This document shows positions 1 to 5,438 of a DNA stretch of 42,602 nt, piece by piece. Position numbers and translations under genes: made by a program. The DNA is taken from positions 1 to 42,602 of IMG/VR virus record IMGVR_UViG_3300043119_000974, one strand, 5' to 3'. The stretch is from a virus. Every line of letters starts with the position of its first letter. Position 1 is the stretch's first letter. The notes under the pieces are model-generated. The model had not been told where the DNA came from, did not search any database, and saw nothing but the letters and a program-made list of their open reading frames with translations.

Positions 1-1110
1 TTACCACCGCGCCTCCTTCGACTCTAAAACCGACGCCAAAGACTTCATGTCTTGGGGCGCGAGATGGGCATACCTCATTGTGGTTTGGATGGCTTTGTGT
101 CCCATCCAATCCTTGACGTGTTTGAGAGGTACACCACGCTGTATCAACCGCGAACAGCAAGTGTGTCGCAGTGCATATGGAACGAACTGTTCGTCGTCGT
201 CCAGTTTCATCACGTGCTTCACCTTGTTCCAGACACGTTCAAACCAATAGTTCGTAGCGTTGGGGAAGAGTGTAACCCCGTCCCATACAAGATGGTCTTC
301 GTCGCCAACAATACGCGTAGGGAGTTCATCTAGGCGTGTGCGGATTGTTTCCACCACTCTTTTGGTCATTGCAATAGAGCGCGGATTGTCGGTCTTGTTC
401 TCCCATATTGAGATGAGGCCAGTGTTGAAGTCAATGTCATTGAGTTTCAACCGCCACAGCTCCGAAGGACGCATTCCTGTGTCTATCAGTATCACGAACG
501 CATCAGCATGGTCGTCGAGGCTCCACTGCTTGAGCAGGTTTACGCATACACGCTCTTCGTCCTCGCTCAAGAAGCGGATTCTGCCACCTGTTTCTTTCAA
601 GCGCGGGAACTTGGGTTTCGCCTTGAGCTTTCCGCGTTCGATTGCCATCGTAAACAACTTGGACAACGCCGACATCTTGCGATTGATCGTAGCGTTTGAG
701 TTGTTGTGCTCTTCAATCAACCATTCCTTGTATTCATCCAGTGCAAGGCTGTCGATTTTATCAAGAGGCTTGTCAGGGCCAAAGAAGCGGACCGCATAGT
801 TTGCGTTGATGACAGCTTTTTCTTCTCCACCAGTGCCAGCCCAGTGGTGCCGTATGGTGTACTGAAGGGCTTGGTTGAGCGTCCAGCCGCCAGTTACCGC
901 CTTTTCCTCGTTCTTCCCGTCGAGGCCGCGCTTCAGAGCTTCCTTGAGTTCTGTCCGTCGAGTGATTGCTTCTTCAAGGGTTGCGCAAGTCGCGGTCTTG
1001 CGCTTCCCCTTAACCATTACGTCCACAAAGAACCGACCGTTGCGGAGCCGGATACCTCTCGGTAATGTTTGAGTGTTTTTCGTCGTTGTCGTTGTTGCTT
1101 TTCTCGCCAT
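1..1110 (-). CDS. int: Tyrosine-type phage integrase
   Basis: This 369 aa protein is a tyrosine recombinase that would integrate and excise the phage by strand exchange between attP and the tRNA attB site. It has an N-terminal SAM-like core-binding region (about 75-165) and a C-terminal catalytic domain. The catalytic set is visible: R214 in TGMRPSELWRLK, K239 in ENKTD, R315 in YALRHTCCSRL, H338 in WMGHK and nucleophile Y347 in MRYAHL. The usual first His of the HxxR box is Tyr312, a tolerated change in some members. The ATG has the strong site GGAGG upstream. It lies 40 bases after the MarR-like gene and is probably cotranscribed with it. In the circular phage, attP would follow directly and then the RNA polymerase gene, an arrangement also reported for integrase-carrying podoviruses. 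Confidence 0.95.
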   Translation of the reverse strand: MARKATTTTTKNTQTLPRGIRLRNGRFFVDVMVKGKRKTATCATLEEAITRRTELKEALKRGLDGKNEEKAVTGGWTLNQALQYTIRHHWAGTGGEEKAVINANYAVRFFGPDKPLDKIDSLALDEYKEWLIEEHNNSNATINRKMSALSKLFTMAIERGKLKAKPKFPRLKETGGRIRFLSEDEERVCVNLLKQWSLDDHADAFVILIDTGMRPSELWRLKLNDIDFNTGLISIWENKTDNPRSIAMTKRVVETIRTRLDELPTRIVGDEDHLVWDGVTLFPNATNYWFERVWNKVKHVMKLDDDEQFVPYALRHTCCSRLIQRGVPLKHVKDWMGHKAIQTTMRYAHLAPQDMKSLASVLESKEARW

Positions 1111-1150
1111 TTACGAATTTCCTCCTTTGTATTTGGCGGTTGTCTCCTCC

Positions 1151-1522
1151 TTAGAACTTCAGGCCATCTTCGCCGATCATTTCAGCAAGCCGTGCCGCCA
1201 AACGCTTACCTTTTCGCGTCAGCTTTACTATTTTACGCCGTCGTTCTGCCGGATCATCGACCGTCTCGACCAAATCGTAGCCGAGCTTGTCTTGTTTCTG
1301 GTACTTTCCTAATGCTTGGCAATTTCGAGATGCACTGGCCTGTGACAGTCCCAAAACCTCCGCGATTTGTTTCATTGTGCAGCCGTCGTGCATGGCAACG
1401 TAAAGAAAAACAGCAGCCATCTGGATCGGCATTCCGGGGTTTCTGTCGGGGTTTGTGTCTCCCGGCTTTGGAAGGTTGTAGAGTTCCATCAGCAGGTTAA
1501 ACGTGTTTTGCATCTTCTTCAT
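1151..1522 (-). CDS. MarR-like winged-helix transcriptional regulator
   Basis: This 123 aa protein has a winged helix-turn-helix of MarR type. The recognition region CTMKQIAEVLGLSQASASRN lies at about 53-72 and is followed by a wing (DKLGYDLVETVDDPAERRRK) and a C-terminal helix (KGKRLAARLAEMI). MarR proteins bind inverted repeats as dimers and usually repress. It sits directly upstream of the integrase, behind AGGAGG, in the lysogeny module. No CI- or Cro-like repressor was seen elsewhere, so it is the best candidate for regulating lysogeny or integrase. That role is inferred only from position; the domain call is firm. Confidence 0.8.
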   Translation of the reverse strand: MKKMQNTFNLLMELYNLPKPGDTNPDRNPGMPIQMAAVFLYVAMHDGCTMKQIAEVLGLSQASASRNCQALGKYQKQDKLGYDLVETVDDPAERRRKIVKLTRKGKRLAARLAEMIGEDGLKF

Positions 1523-1554
1523 TACCGAAGCCTCCTAGTTTACGTACACACACT

Positions 1555-1767
1555 TCATTGCTGTTTAGCACTCCTGCATGCGCTCCATCCCTTCGGAGCG
1601 ATTATCAGGTTATGCCGACCAATCCACACGAAGTATTCGCCATCGTGTTTTTCACACTCAAAGAACTTTCCCGCAGGTGTATCACTGGAGAACCAGTAAC
1701 ACAACTCTTCGATCAGACCAAACTTGATAAGCACAAATCGAAGGCAGTCAACGGCGCTTTCAACCAC
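1555..1767 (-). CDS. Small hypothetical protein with GTG start
   Basis: This 70 aa protein is of unknown function. It starts with GTG at 1767, seven to eight bases after a perfect AAGGAGG, which is why the start is trusted. The sequence has a hydrophobic N-terminal third, then charged and aromatic residues (CEKHDGEYFVWIGRHNLIIAPKG contains most of the conserved-looking positions; motif shortened here to EYFVWIGRHN). It is the first gene after the promoter-like TTGACA site at 1828-1855 and precedes the MarR-like gene, so it probably forms the start of a three-gene unit with the regulator and integrase. No family was recognised. Confidence 0.7.
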   Translation of the reverse strand: MVESAVDCLRFVLIKFGLIEELCYWFSSDTPAGKFFECEKHDGEYFVWIGRHNLIIAPKGWSACRSAKQQ

Positions 1768-1827
1768 GGTTGTCCTCCTTGTGAGGGTTTAAATTGTATG
1801 CAGTAGTGTTACCTTCGCGAGAGTGCA

Positions 1828-1855
1828 AAGCTAATCACACGTAAAGAAGTGTCAA
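1828..1855 (-). promoter_or_regulatory. Candidate host sigma-70 promoter of the regulator-integrase unit
   Basis: On the minus strand a perfect TTGACA (1850-1855) is followed after 16 bases by TAGCTT (1828-1833), a modest -10. It lies in the gap upstream of the 70 aa gene, MarR-like gene and integrase, all read in this direction. The bases around the -35 form a short dyad, GTCA-GTTGAC. Confidence 0.45.
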
Positions 1856-1896
1856 CTGACTTTCTTCATAGAATCGTCATATTTTATCTTTCGATA

Positions 1897-1920
1897 GCGG
1901 GAACCTGTTCAAGCTCCCGC
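1897..1920 (-). terminator. Hairpin after the 138 aa early gene
   Basis: GCGGGA and TCCCGC arms pair around a 12-base loop just after the stop codon of the upstream gene. There is no clear U-run after it, so it may be a weak terminator or an RNA-processing hairpin. It separates the early small genes from the regulator-integrase unit. Confidence 0.4.
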
Positions 1921-1933
1921 CATCTTGGATAAA

Positions 1934-2350
1934 TCATGCCGCCTTACCGATAAGTCTTGCGATCATTTCTTCACGTGCCTTTCTCGCGTCGTCGAGTGCC
2001 TCTTCCATCAGGCGAGTAGCTTCTTCCGTGAGGTAGGAATTATCGCCGTTGGGAAAGTTCACCTCGTAGCCCCATACGGAGTGAATATGATCGTCGAGGA
2101 GTACACCGTTATACTCAACCGATACGACTATTCCGACGTAGAACCATTCGTCGCGCTTCCAAGAGGCGATTATCTCCCTGTTTTCTTCGCCATATTCAGG
2201 GTCTGACGTGTCAAAACAGCATCCGGCCTCGTCATAGTCCATTGGCGTCGTTACGTCGTCGTAGGCGAGAGTTGCGCGGAATTTGAAGCCATCCAGTTCA
2301 CGTTCGATATATTCGCCAGCGCACACGTAGTTGTCGAAAACCTGATTCAT
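1934..2350 (-). CDS. Acidic hypothetical early protein
   Basis: This 138 aa, strongly acidic protein has the start MNQVFDNYVCAGEYIERELD and the site AAAGGAG upstream. Recognisable features are an N-terminal beta-rich part (GFKFRATLAYDDVTTPMDYD), a central WKRDEWFYVGIVVSVEYNG stretch, and a C-terminal helical tail rich in Glu, Arg and Ala (about 100-138). Similar acidic proteins are common near ArdA-type genes on plasmids and phages, from memory, but I do not know their function. Its position among the first genes read from the early promoters suggests a role in host takeover or defence evasion; that is inference. Confidence 0.75.
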   Translation of the reverse strand: MNQVFDNYVCAGEYIERELDGFKFRATLAYDDVTTPMDYDEAGCCFDTSDPEYGEENREIIASWKRDEWFYVGIVVSVEYNGVLLDDHIHSVWGYEVNFPNGDNSYLTEEATRLMEEALDDARKAREEMIARLIGKAA

Positions 2351-2364
2351 GGTCGTGTTCTCCT

Positions 2365-2676
2365 TTAGTTGTCGCTATTAGGCATTTCCCAAAAACCGTA
2401 ATCACTGCCATCGCCTTCATGTGCGCCGAAGTAGAAGCCTTCTGGAGCGCACAGGTTGAGCAGCTCGAACAACTCTTCAAGCAGGTAGTGCGCTTCGTCA
2501 CTCGTCCACCATTCCGCGCTATCATCTTCAAGCGCATAGGACGGTATCGGGCTAAACGGTGCAGATACCATTTGTGCGTATTCGGCTGGAGCAATTTCCC
2601 GCGCTACGTCGAGGAAGGCAGGGATTAAGTCTTGATTGCGCATAGTTCCGTGAATGATTGTTCCTTCTATGGTCAT
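2365..2676 (-). CDS. Acidic hypothetical early protein
   Basis: This is a 103 aa protein of unknown function. The start at 2676 is chosen because AAGGAGAACAAATC precedes that ATG; longer readings would run into the hairpin at 2716-2740. It is acidic and Trp-rich in the middle (SAEWWTSDEAHYLLEELFEL, about 53-72) and ends with GDGSDYGFWEMPNSDN. It lies 14 bases upstream of the 138 aa gene and downstream of ArdA, so the three probably share a transcript. No motif pointing to an enzyme is visible. Confidence 0.7.
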   Translation of the reverse strand: MTIEGTIIHGTMRNQDLIPAFLDVAREIAPAEYAQMVSAPFSPIPSYALEDDSAEWWTSDEAHYLLEELFELLNLCAPEGFYFGAHEGDGSDYGFWEMPNSDN

Positions 2677-2715
2677 GATTTGTTCTCCTTTGATTAAGTG
2701 TTGTGGATTTAATGA

Positions 2716-2740
2716 GGACCGGACGGCTTTCATCCGGCCC
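2716..2740 (-). terminator. GC-rich hairpin after the ArdA gene
   Basis: GGGCCGGATG pairs with CGTCCGGTCC (two wobbles) around the loop AAAGC. It follows the repeat element at 2763-2781 and precedes the next small gene. The downstream bases are AT-rich but not a clean U-run, so terminator or processing site are both possible. Confidence 0.4.
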
Positions 2741-2762
2741 TTATAAATACACAACCGCTTTT

Positions 2763-2781
2763 GTCGCGAAGGTGGATAGTT
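2763..2781 (-). repeat. Intergenic element copy 1 (AACTATCCACC-TTCGCG)
   Basis: One of five near-identical copies. On the minus strand it reads AACTATCCACCTTCGCGAC, just downstream of the ArdA stop codon. In RNA the copy and its flank can form CAC-cuu-CGC / GCG-guu-GUG, a bipartite hairpin also possible at the 4077 copy. Confidence 0.8.
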
Positions 2782-2796
2782 AAGGGCGCACGTATC

Positions 2797-3336
2797 CTAG
2801 TTGCGCCAGAAAACATAGAACTCGCCATCTTCACCGTGTTCGCCGTACATATCCGTCATGAACAAGTCTCGTGCAAACTTTTCATAATCGAAGTAGTTCC
2901 TGACTGTATCCGGCACGTTATCGAGATAGCCAAGCTCGTCAACCAGCTCGTAAGCAAAGTCCTCTTCGTCTTTGTACGTTCCGCGATAACTATCCTCGAA
3001 GTTTTCTTTCGTCGCGTAGTCACTTCCAACGAAGCCGACATACACGCGCCAAGCCTCGCCGTATTCTTCGAGCATTTCAGCGTGTTTGATAAATGTCTCA
3101 AAGCCGTCCCATTCGCCTAAGTCTAAGCCGTGAAAGCCTTCGTAGTCATGAATAGCCCATTCTTCCGCTTTCTCGCCGTATTTCTTTGCCGTAGGCGATT
3201 CTTTCAGCATTTCATTTACTTCGTCCCATACTTCTTCAACCGTTGTTGATCCGTCTATGTCAATCCAACGCCCGTGAAGAACAGCGTTGTTGTAGTCGGA
3301 AAGGCTTGCAACGTAGATTCTGTATTCGCTTGTCAT
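2797..3336 (-). CDS. ardA: ArdA-family antirestriction protein
   Basis: This is a 179 aa, very acidic protein of the ArdA family, whose members mimic the shape and charge of B-form DNA and inhibit type I restriction enzymes. Family hallmarks are present: an N-terminal IYVASLSDYNNAVLHGRWID, the central DYEGFHGLDLGEWD, a repeat of short acidic aromatic segments (EDSYRGTYKDEEDFAYELVD) and the terminal NYFDYEKFARDLFM ... FYVFWRN. The start at 3336 follows AAGGAG; an upstream start would ignore that site. It is among the first genes read from the early promoters, the place where T7 has its unrelated DNA mimic Ocr (gp0.3), so the role on entry is probably the same. Confidence 0.92.
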   Translation of the reverse strand: MTSEYRIYVASLSDYNNAVLHGRWIDIDGSTTVEEVWDEVNEMLKESPTAKKYGEKAEEWAIHDYEGFHGLDLGEWDGFETFIKHAEMLEEYGEAWRVYVGFVGSDYATKENFEDSYRGTYKDEEDFAYELVDELGYLDNVPDTVRNYFDYEKFARDLFMTDMYGEHGEDGEFYVFWRN

Positions 3337-3349
3337 GGCTGTTACTCCT

Positions 3350-3610
3350 TTAGTTGTGAATATCAACTATTATACGCCCTTTTTCCGCGTGTTTAGTTTT
3401 TATGTAGGTTGTCGGACAATTGCTATACTGCATTGCGTATACACGGTACCAACGTCCTTCCCACTTGATCATGTATTCTGTCGGTATGTCTTTGCCGTAT
3501 CCACTTGCCGGGATACGCGGTTCACGTACTGCCTTCACACGGTGCGGTACCGATTCAAGGCATTTAGGCATATTTGATATTCCGAAGCCGTGCGCTAGAT
3601 AAAACTGCAT
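3350..3610 (-). CDS. Small hypothetical early protein
   Basis: This 86 aa protein is of unknown function. The start at 3610 (MQFYLAHGFGISNMPKCLES) is preceded by AAGGAG, unlike the longer reading. It is basic in the middle (PHRVKAVREPRIPASGYGKD) with a WEGRWYRVYAMQYSN segment near 52-66, which looks like a small beta-sheet domain. It lies between the 66 aa gene and ardA with gaps of under 20 bases, consistent with one early transcript. No family recognised. Confidence 0.7.
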   Translation of the reverse strand: MQFYLAHGFGISNMPKCLESVPHRVKAVREPRIPASGYGKDIPTEYMIKWEGRWYRVYAMQYSNCPTTYIKTKHAEKGRIIVDIHN

Positions 3611-3627
3611 GTCTGTATTCTCCTTCT

Positions 3628-3828
3628 TTACCTGACACGCCACACGCTTCCGTGTTCGCGTGTTACTTCATTATCAACAACCTCAATACGCCCGAGGTAG
3701 TACCAACCATGCCCGCTTTCATGCCCGTAAACTGCACCGTCATTACTAATACGGTAGTTGCGAGGGCCGAAGTAAGCGCGGAGCTTGCAACGTAATTCTG
3801 GCTTTGTAAGGCTATCAAAGCTGGTCAT
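3628..3828 (-). CDS. Small hypothetical early protein
   Basis: This 66 aa protein of unknown function is preceded by AAAGGAG. It has a short helical N-terminus and then a GAVYGHESGHGWYYLGRIEV stretch (about 31-50) with alternating hydrophobic residues typical of a small beta-rich fold. It is the first gene downstream of the leader terminator at 3893-3951 and the element copy at 3869-3887, hence the first product of the early left operon if the terminator is read through. Confidence 0.7.
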   Translation of the reverse strand: MTSFDSLTKPELRCKLRAYFGPRNYRISNDGAVYGHESGHGWYYLGRIEVVDNEVTREHGSVWRVR

Positions 3829-3868
3829 TTGTCTTTCTCCTTTTCTTTACCTGTCCACACTGGCGTTA

Positions 3869-3887
3869 TTCGCGAAGGTGGATAGTT
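3869..3887 (-). repeat. Intergenic element copy 2
   Basis: Minus-strand AACTATCCACCTTCGCGAA, identical to copy 4. It starts a few bases after the U-run of the leader terminator and lies about 60 bases upstream of the first early gene. The RNA can fold UCCAC...GCG-aauaa-CGC...GUGGA. Confidence 0.8.
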
Positions 3888-3892
3888 ATGTT

Positions 3893-3951
3893 CAAAATAA
3901 AATCAACCAAGTGGTACCGTTAGCGTTCCCGCTAGCGGCACCTATGGTTGA
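3893..3951 (-). terminator. Strong leader terminator / attenuator of the early operon
   Basis: The minus strand folds into a three-part stem: TCAACCA with TGGTTGA, then GGTGCCG with CGGTACC, then TAGCG with CGCTA, capped by a GGAA tetraloop. It is followed by TTTTATTTTG. This is a textbook intrinsic terminator, yet it lies between the early TTGACA promoters (about 4025-4367) and the first early gene at 3828. It therefore acts on the leader, not the end, of the operon. Confidence 0.75.
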
Positions 3952-4024
3952 CCTTACGTGAGAGGACAACCTGTAGCGTAACAGTTCCATTTACTCGAAT
4001 CGCTAGCATTTATCACTATTCAAT

Positions 4025-4030
4025 TGTCAA
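4025..4030 (-). promoter_or_regulatory. TTGACA -35 box, third of the tandem early set
   Basis: A perfect minus-strand TTGACA, but the -10 position (about 4002-4007, GCTAGC) is poor. It is listed because it is aligned in direction with the two better sites at 4241 and 4367, recalling the three tandem early promoters of T7. Promoter activity is doubtful. Confidence 0.25.
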
Positions 4031-4076
4031 AGAGCGTTGTCTTGTCGCCAGCCTTTTGCTTCACTTCCGCGTTACT

Positions 4077-4093
4077 TGCGTAGGTGGATAGTT
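4077..4093 (-). repeat. Intergenic element copy 3
   Basis: Minus-strand AACTATCCACCTACGCA, with two changes from copies 2 and 4. The RNA can form CAC-cua-CGC / GCG-gaa-GUG, the same layout as copy 1 with different bases in the internal loop. Confidence 0.7.
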
Positions 4094-4212
4094 GAAGCCT
4101 TTAATTTAGCAGCTTGCGGCCTGTAGTCTTGCAGGAAGAGGCTGTCACTGTCTTCAAGCCGCGCTTACTTCCTTGCGTCGTCGTCTGGCCTTTGCCGCCT
4201 TTCGTGATTCTT

Positions 4213-4241
4213 ATCTTGCCTCACCCTTCTCGCTTTGTCAA
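4213..4241 (-). promoter_or_regulatory. Candidate early host-type promoter
   Basis: Minus-strand TTGACA (4236-4241) is followed after 17 bases by CAAGAT, or after 18 by AAGATA, a weak -10. The -35 lies inside the first copy of the 24-base repeat that also carries TTGTTGCAAA. Confidence 0.4.
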
Positions 4242-4257
4242 GGGATTTTGTTGCAAA
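4234..4257. repeat. 24-base direct repeat, copy 1, with TTGTTGCAAA box
   Basis: A perfect 24-base repeat of 4360-4383. It begins TTTGTCAAGGGA and ends TTTTGTTGCAAA. It combines a -35 box in both directions with a candidate operator; related boxes occur at 4572 and upstream of the RNA polymerase gene at 41844. Confidence 0.9.
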
Positions 4258-4338
4258 CTTTCAAATCACTTCTTTCGACTGTCTTTCAATGAACTAGCGA
4301 AAGCCTTGTGTTTTCAGTCCTTCGCTTCGTTGGTTTTC

Positions 4339-4367
4339 AATCTATACAGCTTCGCATAGTTTGTCAA
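4339..4367 (-). promoter_or_regulatory. Best early leftward host-type promoter
   Basis: Minus-strand TTGACA (4362-4367), a 17-base spacer and TAGATT (4339-4344). It points to the early operon (small genes, ardA, regulator, integrase) and, in the circular phage, on towards the RNA polymerase gene. The -35 lies inside repeat copy 2. Confidence 0.55.
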
Positions 4368-4383
4368 GGGATTTTGTTGCAAA
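4360..4383. repeat. 24-base direct repeat, copy 2, with TTGTTGCAAA box
   Basis: Identical over 24 bases to 4234-4257. The leftward TTGACA and a rightward TTGTCA overlap in its first bases, and the TTGTTGCAAA box fills the spacer of the rightward promoter, a layout expected for an operator. Confidence 0.9.
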
Positions 4384-4389
4384 TATTGA
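4361..4389 (+). promoter_or_regulatory. Candidate rightward promoter, divergent from the early promoter
   Basis: Plus-strand TTGTCA (4361-4366), a 17-base spacer and TATTGA (4384-4389). Its -35 overlaps the leftward TTGACA. The only gene downstream in this direction is the lipoprotein at 4791, 400 bases away. Confidence 0.4.
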
Positions 4390-4490
4390 AAGTGGACGTA
4401 AAGCCGTTGAAAACACTGATAAAGACAGGAAAGAACGAAAAAGCCGATTAAGCAGATAAGCCGGATCAATAGGAAGGAAGACACAAGTAC

Positions 4491-4561
4491 AGCCTTGCCG
4501 TGCCTTATAAGGTAATGTGAAGAGATATATTATCTCCTTAGAATGTAGGAACGGCAAGGCT
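4491..4561. repeat. Nested inverted-repeat structure
   Basis: Outer arms AGCCTTGCCGT (4491-4501) and ACGGCAAGGCT (4551-4561) are perfectly complementary over 11 bases. Inside are the perfect palindrome CCTTATAAGG (4503-4512) and GAGATA-tat-TATCTC (4522-4536). On the minus strand the inner part contains AAGGAGATAATA, ribosome-site-like. It could be a structured RNA, a regulator site or a DNA-level signal; nothing identifies which. Confidence 0.6.
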
Positions 4562-4790
4562 TGCGCGGCTTTTGTTGCAAATCCACGTTGCAAGACGTGC
4601 TTTCATGGACGGCTGGAGCTGGTCAAATTGACTGCCACAGCGACACCACGGAGCCTATGGGGGGAAATCGCTCATTCACATAGCGTGAAAGCGTCTCACA
4701 TTTTTCACCCAAAATAGCCGGGACTTGATCCTCGCCCTCACCCGCAGTAAACATACCGACATCATTATCACAACCACAGGAGGTACCTGC

Positions 4791-5195
4791 ATGACACAGA
4801 AGTCGTCATTCAAGGGTGTAGCTGCCTCTGTTCTGCTAGCTCTCACCCTTGCGTTATCCACTGGAGGCTGTGCCACTTACCAGAAGCTGACACCTCAGCA
4901 AACGAAGGCACACCTCGACACGTGGATAGGCCGTTCCACGGATGATCTCATGTTAACTTGGGGAACGCCTATTCGTTCATCGAAACTAGAAGACGGTCGT
5001 ACTGTCCTCGACTATGAACACACAAACGACTACTCGACGCTTGAAGGAGCGAACTGGACGTGTACGTGTAAGGTGACAGTCATCACTGCCTCTGATTCAA
5101 AGACCATTGAGAAGATCATCCCCAAAGGATCGGAGTGTAATGATCCATATACGATGAGAGAGTTCTTCTCTGCTGCTTCTCCATCTCAGGAATGA
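4791..5195 (+). CDS. Putative lipoprotein, probable lysogenic-conversion gene
   Basis: This 134 aa protein is the only convincing gene on the plus strand. ATG at 4791 follows AGGAGGTACCTGC. The N-terminus is a signal peptide (MTQKSS, hydrophobic AASVLLALTLALS) ending in STGGC with Cys27 as the presumed lipidation site; the box is slightly atypical. The mature part has a WIGRSTDDLMLTWGTP motif (about 45-60) seen, from memory, in small bacterial outer-membrane lipoproteins, and a C-terminal segment with CTC and a further Cys. Its opposite orientation, position between packaging and early genes, and likely export fit a gene expressed from the prophage for the benefit of the lysogen, for example surface change or superinfection exclusion. 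Specific function unknown. Confidence 0.88.
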   Translation: MTQKSSFKGVAASVLLALTLALSTGGCATYQKLTPQQTKAHLDTWIGRSTDDLMLTWGTPIRSSKLEDGRTVLDYEHTNDYSTLEGANWTCTCKVTVITASDSKTIEKIIPKGSECNDPYTMREFFSAASPSQE

Positions 5196-5200
5196 TCCAA

Positions 5201-5229
5201 GGGTAGCCTACGGCAATCGTAAGCCACCC
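5201..5229 (-). terminator. Hairpin downstream of the lipoprotein gene
   Basis: A 12-position stem, GGGTGGCTTACG with CGTAGGCTACCC, around ATTGC. All positions pair on the minus strand when two G-U pairs are allowed, against 10 of 12 on the plus strand, so it seems built for minus-strand RNA. There is no U-run, so it may be a processing or pausing site for the promoter at 5387-5406. Confidence 0.45.
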
Positions 5230-5386
5230 AAGGATACAGGTTGAAGAGGAAGAAGGAGGAGGAGGAAGGAAGGAACAAGAAAGAAGGATGGAGGGAAGAG
5301 CATAGAAGAAGGCTACTTAGGTTGTCCTAAGTTTAACTATAGTACAACTTTACTAAGTGTTCATTCTTTCTTGCCTTCCCTCTCCT

Positions 5387-5406
5387 CTCATTAGTGCAAC
5401 CTAATT
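5387..5406 (-). promoter_or_regulatory. Phage RNA polymerase promoter P6 (late, after terminase)
   Basis: Minus-strand AATTAGGTTGCACTAATGAG, matching the shared promoter motif. Initiation is expected at G of GAG. It lies downstream of the large terminase and reads away from it into a structured, gene-free stretch, the position of the T7 replication-linked promoter phiOR. Confidence 0.88.
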
Positions 5407-5438
5407 GAATCCTCTTTTATTTCAGGATGTTACATCCG

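Larger units (their letters stand above)
3829..4790. other. Gene-poor early control region (962 bases)
   Basis: No convincing gene is present. In order it holds element copy 2, the leader terminator, a lone TTGACA, element copy 3, two copies of a 24-base repeat with overlapping leftward and rightward -35 boxes, a nested inverted-repeat structure at 4491-4561, and a TTGTTGCAAA box at 4572-4581. A perfect palindrome GTCAAATTGAC lies at 4622-4632. The bases 4640-4790 form the leader of the plus-strand lipoprotein gene. In the circular genome this is the counterpart of the T7 left-end early promoter region. Confidence 0.7.

Noticed and set aside
4342-4717. Open frames on both strands in the early control region
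   Set aside because: They lack convincing ribosome sites and run through repeats, palindromes and promoter-like elements; no protein family features.
5243-5300. Purine-rich tract read as a simple low-complexity or CRISPR-like repeat
   Set aside because: There is no regular repeat-spacer pattern; the tract is better seen as one arm of an imperfect inverted repeat with 5361-5386.
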